Under the pieces are notes generated by a model. The model was given only the letters and a program-made list of their open reading frames with translations, was not told where the DNA came from and did not search any database. The position numbers and the translations under genes were made by a program. Below are positions 17,695 to 26,474 of a stretch of 64,000 bases of DNA, one piece after another; the stretch's first letter is position 1, and each line of letters opens with the position of its first letter. Source of the stretch: Verrucomicrobiaceae bacterium (GTDB lineage Bacteria; Verrucomicrobiota; Verrucomicrobiia; Verrucomicrobiales; Verrucomicrobiaceae); assembly GCA_016795465.1 (NCBI GenBank), contig JAEUHK010000024.1, positions 20,691-84,690 on the forward strand. The letters run 5' to 3'.

Positions 17695-19920
17695 TCATTC
17701 ATTCACAGGGGCCAATACGACCTCCACCTCGCGATCTTCGCCCGCAGCGACATTGCAGACGATTTGCCAGCGCTGCGTCACGGCATCCCAATTCGTCTGC
17801 CAATGCGTGATTGGCTGGCCGTTCACGAGCACGCGATGGCCTTTCGGTGACTTCAGATTGGCGAAAGCGAGCGGCACATGCCCGAGTCCGCCTTTCACGA
17901 GGACTTGCGCACGCTGTTCGTCATCGACGGCGACGACGAGCGGGTAGCTTTCGGTGATTTCACCGCGTTTTGCGGTGGGCTTCAGCGCGTTGCCTTGGGC
18001 CTCGCGATGCACGGGACGCCAGGTGTCGGCATCGCGGGCGAGCATGTCATGCAGCTTGGCATCCGGACCGTAGTAAGCAGCGGCATCGGCGGGGAAGATG
18101 ACGAGTTCCAGCTCGGCCTCGACGAAATCACCGGGCTGCAACTCGCTGATGCCAAGCGGTGGCGCGAGCTCGACGGCGATGCGGTGGTTGTTCTTGCCCC
18201 ACTCGGTGCAAAACGTCGCGAGATGCGGCGCGGCGGGTTTGCCACCGAGCACCGCACGCCACGAGCGCACGATGAGGCCACGAGTCGCGGCAGCGTGGCC
18301 TTTTTTCAGCACCGCACGTTCCACGCCATGCAAGGAAACCCACGCACCCTCGCCAGCGAGAGGCAGCGCGGTGCGATCATACTCGTCCTTCGCGCGACGC
18401 GGCTCCCATTCCTCGCGCAAGCCGGTGACATCGCCGGTGGCCACGCGTCGCGCGGGCACGTCGTTGTAGAAATCCGCGCCGAGCTGAAAAAACGCGAGCC
18501 TTTGCCAGCGCACCGGCTTTCGCACGTCGTAGCGCAGTCGCAGAAAGGTGCGCAGATGATCGTTCGCCGCCGGCACGGACACATCCATGCGCGCCGCGAT
18601 CTCGCCGCCGCTCGATTCCTCGCGGTAGCTCACGTCGGTGAGGCACGGACCTTGCGCTCGATACTCGGTGCGGGTGCCCTTCATCTCCTGATAGCGACCT
18701 TGCGCGTCCTTCCACATCAGAAAATCGCCGCCACCGCAGTTCTCGGCCCAGCCCCAGCGTTTCGCCTTCGCTCCGACGGGCAAGGTCATGAGCGGGCGCA
18801 CGTCCGTGATGAAACAACGCCGCTGCACGCGTCCCGGCTCGAAGCAGATGCTCTCGCCAAAGCTGCCCACCGCCGCCTGATCCCAGAATTGATTGTGCCC
18901 CCAGCCGATGAGGCAGAGCTGCGCATGCGAGGCCGCGCACAAGCCGCCGTAACGGGCATGCACCATCTGGAAAACGAGCTCGCGTCGCGACTTCGGCGGC
19001 ACACGCACCCATGCGAAACCATGAAACCACTGCCCGTCATGCTGCAGCCGGCCCTTCTCCACGCGGATGTGCCAGTTCTTCGAAATCTGCACTGGAATGC
19101 CCGTCGGCGTGCCATCGACTTCGCAAAGCATCGGCGTGAAACCCGTGATCGGCAGATGCTTCTCCTGAGTGAACATCAACCGCGCCATCGTGGGCTCATC
19201 GGTGTCGTTGCGCAGCGTCACTCGCCAGCGGTCGATGCGATCCAGATGCTCCTCCGGGTAATACGTGCCGCCCGCATTGCTCCACCGTTCCTCCGGCAGC
19301 GCCAGCCGATGACAACCCAGCGCCTCATCCCGCGTCACCGCCAACTCCGAATCCACCACAGCCTTCGAATCACTCGCGACCACCTCCAGCAGCACACTGC
19401 GACTGCCGCTCACCTTTTTCCCGCCATGTCGCAACTCCATCACCGCCTCGCTTTCGCTCTCCAGACGAAACGCGAGCCTGTCCGGCCACGCGCTGATCTC
19501 CAGCTGCACCGTGCCGTTGAAGGCATTCCCTTCCGCATCCGCCAACGTCAGTCCCTCGATCACCACGCGCTGAAAAAAGCGCCCGCTCTCCACGAAGCGC
19601 ACCGGCTGCTGCCACTCGTCCTCGGGTTGCGTGTGCCCGTTGCAAACATAGCGCCGTCCCTCCGCGATCACCGCACACTCCCACTCGCCCTCCACCGGCC
19701 GCACGCGTCGCGTGTCGAAAAGCATCGTCTGCTTCCCAAACTGAAACCCGAGGATCTCTTCCTTCGTCCGCTCCGCTCGCTGAAACATCTGCGGCGGCCC
19801 ATTCACCCACCAAAGCCCCGTTTGATCCTCCACCCGCGGCATCCAATCGACCAGCGACGGCTCGGCCGCGAGGGTGATTGAGGTGAAAAGAAGGAGAAAG
19901 AGGCTGGAGAGTGTCCGCAT
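17695..19920 (-). CDS. Large secreted protein of unknown function
   Basis: 741 residues from MRTLSSLFLLLFTSITLAAEPS, a clear signal peptide; the frame is open further upstream but without resemblance to a leader, so ATG 19920 was chosen. The sequence looks beta-rich with many Trp/Arg, for example PVRFVESGRFFQRVVIEGL, AWPDRLAFRLESESEAVMELRHGG and the terminal VNGQPITHWQTNWDAVTQRW followed by REVEVVLAPVNE. The repeated strand-turn pattern suggests carbohydrate-active or jelly-roll architecture such as a GH-associated beta-sandwich, but no family is recognised. It lies downstream of a short gene remnant and the alpha-hydroxy-acid oxidase gene on the same strand. Function unknown. Confidence 0.75.
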   Translation of the reverse strand: MRTLSSLFLLLFTSITLAAEPSLVDWMPRVEDQTGLWWVNGPPQMFQRAERTKEEILGFQFGKQTMLFDTRRVRPVEGEWECAVIAEGRRYVCNGHTQPEDEWQQPVRFVESGRFFQRVVIEGLTLADAEGNAFNGTVQLEISAWPDRLAFRLESESEAVMELRHGGKKVSGSRSVLLEVVASDSKAVVDSELAVTRDEALGCHRLALPEERWSNAGGTYYPEEHLDRIDRWRVTLRNDTDEPTMARLMFTQEKHLPITGFTPMLCEVDGTPTGIPVQISKNWHIRVEKGRLQHDGQWFHGFAWVRVPPKSRRELVFQMVHARYGGLCAASHAQLCLIGWGHNQFWDQAAVGSFGESICFEPGRVQRRCFITDVRPLMTLPVGAKAKRWGWAENCGGGDFLMWKDAQGRYQEMKGTRTEYRAQGPCLTDVSYREESSGGEIAARMDVSVPAANDHLRTFLRLRYDVRKPVRWQRLAFFQLGADFYNDVPARRVATGDVTGLREEWEPRRAKDEYDRTALPLAGEGAWVSLHGVERAVLKKGHAAATRGLIVRSWRAVLGGKPAAPHLATFCTEWGKNNHRIAVELAPPLGISELQPGDFVEAELELVIFPADAAAYYGPDAKLHDMLARDADTWRPVHREAQGNALKPTAKRGEITESYPLVVAVDDEQRAQVLVKGGLGHVPLAFANLKSPKGHRVLVNGQPITHWQTNWDAVTQRWQIVCNVAAGEDREVEVVLAPVNE

Positions 19921-19928
19921 GCCTCCAC

Positions 19929-20108
19929 TCAACGCGAGGACGGCCCCGTTTTCCATATCAGTGATTCCTGCTGGCCCACGCGCACCACGGTGCCCCAGTT
20001 TCGCCAGCAGAGCTTCACTGCGGTGTCGGCCGGTCCACTCGACATCGTTCACATTGCTCAGATAGTAGCCCGGCTTCGATGGGTCGAACCAGTTCGTCAG
20101 CGACTCCG
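19929..20108 (-). pseudogene. Short coding-like remnant between oxidase and unknown secreted protein
   Basis: Read on the minus strand just after the oxidase stop, one frame gives LTNWFDPSKPGYYLSNVNDV and then VEWTG. A neighbouring frame continues with DTAVKLCWRNWGTVVRVGQQ and ends in KTGPSSR before a TGA at 19929-19931. The two halves look like one protein tail split by a one-base shift. There is no start codon with a ribosome site for the first half. A 38-codon ORF beginning ATG in the second frame is the alternative. I do not recognise the family. Confidence 0.35.
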
Positions 20109-21305
20109 TCAGCGTCTCACTACATCGTCCGCAGTTAGCAGATGCCTCGGCAGATCGGCCACGCGCTCGCAGCCGATTTGCTCCATCACCTGCTGGAGCT
20201 GGCGTTTGAGCATCAGCATCGTGTGATCGCCGCCACGCTGACCGAGCGCACCGACGCCATACATGAAGCTGCGGCCCATGAAGACAAACTTCGCGCCGGA
20301 GGCCAGGGCGCAGGCCACATCGGGGCCGCTGCGCACGCCGCTGTCGAGCATGAGTGTGGTGCGGTGCCCAAACTCGCGGCTCAGGGCCGTGAGCGAACGA
20401 ATCGTCGAGTCGCCTGCATCGAGCTGACGGCCGCCATGATTGGACACGATGAGGCCATCCGCACCGAGTTGCAGCGCCAGCTCCGCATCCTCGGGTGTGA
20501 CCACGCCTTTCACCACCAGTTTGCCCGGCCAGCGATCACGGATCGACTTGATCTTGTCCGCGGTGAGGCGTCCGGAGAAGGTCTTGTTCATGAAGAGACC
20601 GAGGTGCTTCATGTTCAGCCCCTTCGGGATGTAGGGCTTCATCGTTTTGAACTCGGGTGCGCCCGCCGTGAGCTGCCCGAGACACCACGCGGGCCGCGTG
20701 ATCATCTGCAGCACATTGCGCAGCGACATGCGCGGCGGGATGGAAAGGCCGTTGCGGATTTCCTTGGGCCGGTAGGCAAAGGTGGGCGTGTCCGCCAGGA
20801 TGACCAGCACCGGAAAGCCCGCCGCGCGCACGCGGTCCAGCAGCTTGTCACGCAGGTCCACCTCCGCCGGGTGATACAGTTGAAACCAGGCCTTGCCGCC
20901 CGTGATCTCGGCCACTGTTTCGATGCTCGCCGTGGCCACCGTGCTGAGAATGAAGGGCAGCTCATGCTGATGCGCGGCCTTGGCCAGGATCTCCGTCGCC
21001 CGCGGCCACATCAGCCCCTGAAGCCCGATGGGGGCCACGCCAAACGGCGCCGCATAGCTCTGGCCAAACAACTCCGTCCGCAGGCTCGCTCCGGCAAAGT
21101 CCCGCAGATACCACGGGCGCAGCCGCACCTCGCGAATCTCCTCCGTGTTGCGGCGGAGGTTCACCTCGGAGAAGCAGCCGCCCTCCAGGTATTCGAAGGC
21201 GAAGCGTGGCATCCGTCGGCGTGCCCGCTCACGCAGGAACTCCACGGAAGGATGCTCGGAATCGAAGGCGGCAGACTCGGCTTTGGGGGCGGATGGGGCA
21301 CTCAT
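20109..21305 (-). CDS. FMN-dependent alpha-hydroxy-acid oxidase/dehydrogenase (lactate or glycolate type)
   Basis: 398 residues. The TIM-barrel flavoenzyme signature SNHGGRQLD carries the active-site His and Arg. Other landmarks are APFGVAPIGLQGLMWPRATE, PFILSTVATASIETVAE, WFQLYHPAE, LVVKGVVTPEDAELALQLGADG with the FMN-contacting Lys, and MLDSGVRSGPDVACALASGA with FVFMGRSFMYG at the phosphate site. The family oxidises L-lactate, glycolate or related 2-hydroxy acids. No signal peptide; cytoplasmic or membrane-peripheral. ATG at 21305 (MSAPSAPKAES) was chosen over a longer frame. The Dabb gene ends 4 bases upstream of this start, so the two are probably one operon. Confidence 0.93.
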   Translation of the reverse strand: MSAPSAPKAESAAFDSEHPSVEFLRERARRRMPRFAFEYLEGGCFSEVNLRRNTEEIREVRLRPWYLRDFAGASLRTELFGQSYAAPFGVAPIGLQGLMWPRATEILAKAAHQHELPFILSTVATASIETVAEITGGKAWFQLYHPAEVDLRDKLLDRVRAAGFPVLVILADTPTFAYRPKEIRNGLSIPPRMSLRNVLQMITRPAWCLGQLTAGAPEFKTMKPYIPKGLNMKHLGLFMNKTFSGRLTADKIKSIRDRWPGKLVVKGVVTPEDAELALQLGADGLIVSNHGGRQLDAGDSTIRSLTALSREFGHRTTLMLDSGVRSGPDVACALASGAKFVFMGRSFMYGVGALGQRGGDHTMLMLKRQLQQVMEQIGCERVADLPRHLLTADDVVRR

Positions 21306-21309
21306 GGCT

Positions 21310-21618
21310 TCACTCAGGCAGGTTGAAATCAAACACCACGACACGCTCCAGGCACGGCACGACAATCGCCTTCACCTCCTCATGCACCGGATGCGGCAGA
21401 TACTCATCCCGCGCCTGCGGACTGGCGAAGGTCATGATGAAACCATGCGTGTAGCCATCATTGAGGCCCTCCGCCGAATCATACGGCCCCCAATGAAAAT
21501 CCAGCAGCCCCGGAATGCGTCCCACCATGCCCGCCATCGCCTGAAAGCATTCCGCGATGCGGGTTTCGGTGATGTGCGCTTTGAACTGGAAGCAGCCGTA
21601 ATGTTTGACCTGGGGCAT
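21310..21618 (-). CDS. Dabb (stress-responsive A/B barrel) domain protein
   Basis: About 102 residues from MPQVKHYGCFQFK. The dimeric alpha+beta barrel pattern is clear: VKHYGCFQFK strand, ECFQAMAGMVGRIPGLLDFHW (the helix and P-G-L-x-x-F turn), GYTHGFIMTFASPQARDEYLPHPVHEEV and the closing strand VVVFDFNLPE. Such proteins are small cytoplasmic enzymes or binding proteins of uncertain role. ATG 21618 removes an unconserved upstream extension. It is translated just before the hydroxy-acid oxidase, with a 4-base gap. Confidence 0.85.
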   Translation of the reverse strand: MPQVKHYGCFQFKAHITETRIAECFQAMAGMVGRIPGLLDFHWGPYDSAEGLNDGYTHGFIMTFASPQARDEYLPHPVHEEVKAIVVPCLERVVVFDFNLPE

Positions 21619-21753
21619 GGGCAGATGAGTGGGTGAGTTTTCCCCTATACGCCAGCACAACCCACCGTCCACCACGCCTCAACCCACGAAAGCCTGCCTG
21701 AAACACACGTCGCGGGCGGGGTGGGGCGATTTTCGCCGATGAGGCAGAGGTTC

Positions 21754-21872
21754 GACAGAAGAATGGGGACAGGAGAGCCGAGCAAAGCGAGACCGACAGC
21801 CGAAGGCTGCCCGCAGGGAAGCGAAGCGCATCAATCAGAATCAGATCATTCTTCTGTCCCCATTCTCCTGTC
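21754..21872. repeat. Palindromic intergenic repeat, copy B (long-loop form)
   Basis: The left arm GACAGAAGAATGGGGACAGG (21754-21773, extending to 21776) and the right arm at about 21848-21872 are inverted copies with two differences. A loop of about 70 bases lies between them, rich in AGCGA- and GCAAAGCGAG-type short motifs. The arm core (GGAGAATGGGGACAGAAGAAT on the opposite strand) matches copies A, C and D apart from A/G changes, marking it as the same family. Confidence 0.8.
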
Positions 21873-22166
21873 GATAAACCTCATCGCACCGCCCCAGGTC
21901 GGGCATCGCAACAAAAAAATTCTCAACTTTATGCTTCACCGAACGCTGGGGATTCCATTATAGCTTTCTCACCTATGGACTCCAAGACTCAAAATCATCT
22001 CAACATGGTTCCACCTGTATCAGCGTCGCTCAGGACAATGCCTTCATCGAAGCCTGGAAGCGCGCCCGCATCATCGTGGATGTGGGTGGTAGTCAAGCCG
22101 GAGGCGAGAGGCGAGAAGCCAGAACCGTCACCTGCGCCAGAGCAGCCGAAGTGAATCTAATATCTT
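21873..22166. other. Boundary region upstream of the TIR operon with a coding-like fragment
   Basis: The whole gap from 21619 to 22166 carries no complete gene. The first half holds repeat copy B. The second half has an AT-rich stretch (about 21905-22010) and then a GC-rich fragment at about 22020-22110 whose plus-strand frame reads SVAQDNAFIEAWKRARIIVD followed by VGGSQAGG before losing frame. It resembles a piece of a gene left at the island edge; the family is not recognised. No convincing sigma-70 promoter or Shine-Dalgarno was seen before the ATG at 22167, although AATCTAATATCTT just upstream is AT-rich. Confidence 0.4.
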
Positions 22167-22553
22167 ATGAAAAAACGTGCATTCATCAGCTTCGACTACG
22201 ATCACGATTCAGATTTGAAGGTGCTCCTTGTCGGCCAAGCCAAGAATCCTGACACCCCATTTGAGATCGCAGACTTCTCCATCAAAGAAGCCATTGCTGT
22301 GGACTGGAAATCGAAGGCAAGGACACGTATCAAAGGATGCGATGTGGTCGTGGTTATCTGTGGCGAATGGACTCACACTGCCAGCGGCGTATCAGCTGAA
22401 GTTGAAATGGCACAAGGAGAGGGCGTGCCATACTTTTCGCTCGCAGGCCGAAGTGAACGTATATGCCAAAAGCCGACGTCCGCTTACTACAACGACAAGG
22501 TTTACAAATGGACTTGGGACAACTTGAAGCTCCTGTTCAATGGCGCGAGATAA
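22167..22553 (+). CDS. TIR-like (MTH538/DUF1863, ThsB-type) domain protein
   Basis: 128 residues, a single small domain. MKKRAFISFDYDHDSDLKVLL, ending at residue 20 or 21, is the start typical of TIR-like DUF1863 proteins, in which a K-R-x-F-I-S-F/Y-D strand is followed by an acidic loop. It continues LVGQAKNPDTPFEIADFSIK and, near the middle, GCDVVVVICGEWTHTASGVS followed by AEVEMA with glutamates at about 78 and 80 where the catalytic or NAD-contacting Glu of TIR-like domains is placed. ThsB of Thoeris is the best-known member and makes a cyclic-ADP-ribose-like signal from NAD. This is the first gene of an eight-gene tight operon of AT-richer DNA, and the likely sensor or signal enzyme. No ThsA (SIR2) partner is present. 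Confidence 0.83.
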   Translation: MKKRAFISFDYDHDSDLKVLLVGQAKNPDTPFEIADFSIKEAIAVDWKSKARTRIKGCDVVVVICGEWTHTASGVSAEVEMAQGEGVPYFSLAGRSERICQKPTSAYYNDKVYKWTWDNLKLLFNGAR

Positions 22554-22593
22554 CTCACTATCTTAGCTAAAAGAACAGAACACCACTACCATC

Positions 22594-23697
22594 ATGGGCG
22601 CATACAATCACGACTTGCTGCTGGACGAAGATTCCGTTGAGAAGTTTCCACATATCAAGGATATTCTTTGTGACCCTGTTCTTCAAGCGGAGTTCAAGGT
22701 GCACGACAAAAGAGCGAAGCGTGCCAAAGGGTGGTTTCACGGTCTTGGCGTTGCAGCTCTTGTGTTGGGGATCCTCGGATTGCTCCTTGCTCTTGCGGAA
22801 GTATCATCTCCCGCATTCCATTTAGCTGTGTGGCCCAAGTGGATGAGCTTAGTTGGACCGTGTTCTGCGCTTATGGCCATCTTCATTTACTTCGCCAGTC
22901 AGTTGCTTCGACTCCGTGAGAAATGGCTAGCCTCGTTGTTTGCCCGTGAACGGATGCGGCAATGGCATTTTCAGCGCTTTCTAGACGGCAAAACCGTTAG
23001 CCAACTTGGAGAAGCGGGGGAGCGTCATCTTGCTCAAGCAGAACTACAGCGCAGATGGGCATTGTTCCGGGATAGTCTCAACCGTGACCCAGGAGGCGCG
23101 ATGGATGCTTATGTAAAGAGAAAGGAAGACTTTCCAAAGTGGGACCACCCACAAACCGACTACAGACCGGGTTCTGTTGCCGAAGAGGTATTCACAGCCT
23201 TGAGTGACCTTAGGCTCGAACATCAAGTTCAGTTCTCGGTCAAGAAGACGTTGCCTAGTGGCCATGAAATCACTCTCCCACCGAACGAGCGGGACCGCAT
23301 TTCGGAATGGCTAGCTAGATCGACGTTCATCGCGGCTATCGCCTTGGCTGCGTTGCAAGTTCTTTTATATAGTTACCTTGCTACAATCGAGCACTCATCC
23401 CATGCAGCTAAGCTAGAGGAGTTGGGGGTAGGATTGAACGTGCTAGCGGTATTGTTTGCGATTCTGAGTGCGGGCATCCGCGTGTATCGGATCGGCTATA
23501 CGCTTCCTGGCGAGTCCGAGTCCTACCAGCACTACCTCGAGCGCTGCGAAATTTTCCTGCGGGCATGGGAGCACACTGCATTCGACAAGCAAAGCAAGAC
23601 TCTTGATACCACCGAACTCCTCAACCTCGAGATCGAAGCCTATCGTGAATTGAGGCACTTCCTCACAATCAAGAGAACGGCGAGCTTCTTGTTCTGA
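22594..23697 (+). CDS. Four-helix membrane protein, SLATT-like effector candidate
   Basis: 367 residues, no signal peptide. Hydrophobic helices are seen at about 48-68, 84-104, 243-263 and 277-297, arranged as two hairpins separated by a soluble middle of about 135 residues. Short polar ends after each pair (RLREKWLASLFARERMRQ and RVYRIGYTLPGES) resemble the 2TM SLATT effectors found with SMODS, TIR and SLOG components, duplicated here. SLATT-type proteins are thought to form pores or disrupt membranes when signalled. The final segment TTELLNLEIEAYRELRHFLT is helical. It lies 40 bases after the TIR-like gene and 32 before the DUF4062 gene. The SLATT call is inference from topology and neighbours. 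Confidence 0.6.
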   Translation: MGAYNHDLLLDEDSVEKFPHIKDILCDPVLQAEFKVHDKRAKRAKGWFHGLGVAALVLGILGLLLALAEVSSPAFHLAVWPKWMSLVGPCSALMAIFIYFASQLLRLREKWLASLFARERMRQWHFQRFLDGKTVSQLGEAGERHLAQAELQRRWALFRDSLNRDPGGAMDAYVKRKEDFPKWDHPQTDYRPGSVAEEVFTALSDLRLEHQVQFSVKKTLPSGHEITLPPNERDRISEWLARSTFIAAIALAALQVLLYSYLATIEHSSHAAKLEELGVGLNVLAVLFAILSAGIRVYRIGYTLPGESESYQHYLERCEIFLRAWEHTAFDKQSKTLDTTELLNLEIEAYRELRHFLTIKRTASFLF

Positions 23698-23729
23698 CAT
23701 GTGAGCCAGCATCTATGCCCTAAACAAAT

Positions 23730-24263
23730 ATGCATGAAGTCGCTTTCAATCGCTCAGTCTTTATAAGTTCCACCAGCCGTGGATTAAACTCCTACCGGGA
23801 GCAGATCGTTGAGATGCTTAGAGCTCACGATATTGCGGCTATCGAACAACGGTCCTTCAAGCCCGAACAAGAGGACGCGCTAAAGTTGATTAACAATGCA
23901 ATTCTGAGAGCGACCGGAGTCATTTGCCTTGTCGGGCCCTATTTCGGTGTTCCCAAAGACAAGATGAACGAAGACATGTCGCCCAGGCTCTCCTATACAC
24001 AGTGGGAGTGTCTGCTCGCCATGCGGCTTGGGCTGAAGCCTCTCATCTATGTGCTTGAAGATGCCTTTTTCGAAGACCAGGGGGGAATTCAAGACGAAGC
24101 GGAATTGTATCCTGAACTGCCCGATTCTCTCTACTTCAGAAAGTGGCAGAACGACTTTCGCAAGCACCTCGCGATTGACTGTGGTAGAGGCTCCATCAAA
24201 ACACCGTCTGAACTATGGCGACGGTTGGCAATGATCAATTGGGAGAAATGGCCTACAAAATGA
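23730..24263 (+). CDS. DUF4062 domain protein
   Basis: 177 residues. The start NRSVFISSTSRGLNSYREQI (about 7-26) is the diagnostic opening of DUF4062, followed by IAAIEQRSFKPEQEDALKLI, AILRATGVICLVGPYFGVPK and LSYTQWECLLAMRLGLKPLI with a Glu after Trp, in the arrangement of TIR-related Rossmann folds. DUF4062 is common as an N-terminal sensor or adaptor in STAND NTPases and other conflict proteins; here it is a stand-alone protein. Its stop overlaps the next start as ATGA (24260-24263), so the large downstream protein is produced in fixed ratio with it. Cytoplasmic, no membrane helix. Confidence 0.85.
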   Translation: MHEVAFNRSVFISSTSRGLNSYREQIVEMLRAHDIAAIEQRSFKPEQEDALKLINNAILRATGVICLVGPYFGVPKDKMNEDMSPRLSYTQWECLLAMRLGLKPLIYVLEDAFFEDQGGIQDEAELYPELPDSLYFRKWQNDFRKHLAIDCGRGSIKTPSELWRRLAMINWEKWPTK

Positions 24264-26452
24264 ACGATCAAGAAAAATCAGAACCAACTTCTGAAGCGGC
24301 GAAGGACTCTCCGGCTGAGGACGCCAAGCAGTCAACACCTTCCAGCCAGGGGGGGCTTCCCTCAAATGACACCAAAGTAAACGATGGTGGAAACCCAGCC
24401 AGTGGCCCGGATAAGCCATATGACTATGCTGGGATCCACGGCCAAAAACGAAATGACGCTGATGCCGAGAAGGACATTGAGAACGACTATCTTGAGAAGC
24501 TCTTCGCTTCACCCCAACCACCCCGTGACATTGATGCCTCTCCTTTCGTCTCAATTCCTGATTGGGAGTCTGCGAAAGCAGACTTTGCACACACACGTTG
24601 CATAGTGATTCACAGCACTGGCCTACAGATGGAGGCAGCCGCCCACTTGATGGCGCGAACCCAGGCAATGACTGTTTACGAAACTAACGCCAAGAAGGCG
24701 GGACCTGGATTCACGAGTGACATTCTTCGCATACTTTGTAGCGCGGCGATTGAGGGTTCCGCCTGTGTGATCATGAGTTACATCGGCAATGAGAAGTCAT
24801 TCGAGGCTACATGCCGCAATATCTCGAAGGCAGTCGCGCATGTAAATGACAACGGAGATCGCACTTGGCGCTCAAGCCGGTCATTCATTATTTATACCCA
24901 TTCGAAAGGTGTCGAAAAACTAGTCGCAAATAACAGTTGGTTCGAGAATATTGCCCTGCTTGAGATACCAGACACGGCACGGGAAGCTAAGTCTGCGGGC
25001 TACAATTCGCTTCGCACTGTCGTCGATGGTCTCCACGAGACTCCGCCAACTGACTTTGCTGAGATTGTAGCTAGGGAACGTGAAACCTATATCCCGTTTA
25101 TATTGACAAGGATAGCTGTGTTGTTCCCGAACCTGACTACCACCAATTTTGAACGACTTGTCGATCACATTTTGGGAACACGCGAAATCGAAGTTACGCC
25201 TGGCACCAAAGAATCAGATGCCCGGACTGCGGGAGCAAAAAGCCTCTGGAGATCGGCAAAACCATACTTTGAGAAGCAAGCAGGCTTAGTCAGGGCATCA
25301 CTGCCGGGAGAGCCTCAGCGATTTCGATTCTGGAGCAAGGAAATGGAGGACAAGGCAAATGCATGGGGGTGGGAAGATCCAGAGGCGTTGTTTTTTGTAT
25401 TCTCAGATGTGTCAGGCATGAACATTCTCTTTGGAGAACACGTTGGACGAGAAGATGAGGAACTCTTCAGCGGATATTTGGCGGCTGCGGTGCAGCTGGC
25501 TATTCGTGCTCCCGGGTTGTTTGGTGCGCGTTGGCTTGAGACGCTGGCACGAGATTACGCTGCTTGGGTCCACCTTGAAACCGACCAGCTTACCGCCAAG
25601 GGGATCGACATCTTTTCGCTGCTCGGGCAGTTGGTTAAAGCTGCTAAACAGCGAAAACTCTGGGGACGTTTTTCGGAGCGGATGGGTGAACTACTAAATC
25701 AACTGTTTCGTGATGGCATCCCGGCCTTGGTTGACCAGTTTATGGATAGGCTCTTCAAGCAGGGCCTTCACGGACTGGCGTTGCTGGTAGCGCTAAACAT
25801 AACGGAGGCACGAGAGGAGTGGCTTACCGAATGGATGAAACGTGTGATGAACGAAGGCGATGCAGATGATCGGAGGACCGTAATCTACCAAATTGTGCGT
25901 GAGATTTGTCGAGGGACAGACTCGGCAGCGCCGCGCCTTCAAGCTATCTTGGATTGGTCCGTCTCCAAGAATACAAGTGTTCAAAGAGCAGCATACAGCT
26001 TTCCAGCAGTATTGATCGACTTTGTAGATGGCAAGGAGTTCGATCCGAATTCGGACACGTCCCCGCTCGTGCGGGCTATGACCTCGCCCAGCCCTGTGAA
26101 GGAAACGGTGCAGGGACTTTGCGAGCATCTAATGAATGCCAAGTTTTTCCCTTCGGGCGCTGCGGAGTGCCATGACGGAAACGAACTGGACGCCGTCGCC
26201 ATCACGCTCTTCCAATTTGCCAATGGCTTGCCAAACGGCCAATTGCTGACAGCGCTCAAATTGGCGAGGTTCACCATGAGTTGGATGAAGTTGCGCGAGC
26301 AGACTGAGGTTCGCAAATGGTGGCAGGGCTTCGCTGACTACCTAGCTACTCAAAAACGTGCTATCCCTATAACTGCGAGGGAAGAGTCAAAGATGCGACT
26401 CGCTGATCTGGATCGCAGATACTCCATTTGCAAGACATTGATCCGCCATTGA
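24260..26452 (+). CDS. Large unrecognised protein coupled to DUF4062
   Basis: 730 residues from MNDQEKSEPTSEA; an ATG 15 codons upstream is open but the ATGA overlap with the DUF4062 stop makes 24260 the better start. The first 90 residues are low complexity and charged (Asp, Glu, Lys, Pro), likely disordered. Residues about 115-300 alternate strands and helices like a nucleotide-binding alpha/beta fold (CIVIHSTGLQMEAAAHLM, SACVIMSYIGNEKSFEATCR, RSFIIYTHSKGVEKLVAN), but no Walker A GxxxxGK is present; it could be a degenerate STAND/AAA-type ATPase. The C-terminal half is a helical solenoid-like region (LLGQLVKAAKQRKLWGRFSE, HGLALLVALNITEAREEW). No domain is confidently recognised. Placement suggests an assembly core or transducer. 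Confidence 0.7.
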   Translation: MNDQEKSEPTSEAAKDSPAEDAKQSTPSSQGGLPSNDTKVNDGGNPASGPDKPYDYAGIHGQKRNDADAEKDIENDYLEKLFASPQPPRDIDASPFVSIPDWESAKADFAHTRCIVIHSTGLQMEAAAHLMARTQAMTVYETNAKKAGPGFTSDILRILCSAAIEGSACVIMSYIGNEKSFEATCRNISKAVAHVNDNGDRTWRSSRSFIIYTHSKGVEKLVANNSWFENIALLEIPDTAREAKSAGYNSLRTVVDGLHETPPTDFAEIVARERETYIPFILTRIAVLFPNLTTTNFERLVDHILGTREIEVTPGTKESDARTAGAKSLWRSAKPYFEKQAGLVRASLPGEPQRFRFWSKEMEDKANAWGWEDPEALFFVFSDVSGMNILFGEHVGREDEELFSGYLAAAVQLAIRAPGLFGARWLETLARDYAAWVHLETDQLTAKGIDIFSLLGQLVKAAKQRKLWGRFSERMGELLNQLFRDGIPALVDQFMDRLFKQGLHGLALLVALNITEAREEWLTEWMKRVMNEGDADDRRTVIYQIVREICRGTDSAAPRLQAILDWSVSKNTSVQRAAYSFPAVLIDFVDGKEFDPNSDTSPLVRAMTSPSPVKETVQGLCEHLMNAKFFPSGAAECHDGNELDAVAITLFQFANGLPNGQLLTALKLARFTMSWMKLREQTEVRKWWQGFADYLATQKRAIPITAREESKMRLADLDRRYSICKTLIRH

Positions 26453-26474
26453 ATTCAATTTTACCACACCTGTT

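Noticed and set aside
17878..19881. 667-codon plus-strand frame
   Set aside because: Antisense of the secreted protein at 17695-19920; Arg/His-rich with no leader and no motif.
22167..23697. Complete Thoeris system
   Set aside because: The TIR-like protein is ThsB-like, but the neighbour is a membrane protein, with no SIR2 or macro-domain ThsA, so naming it Thoeris would overreach.
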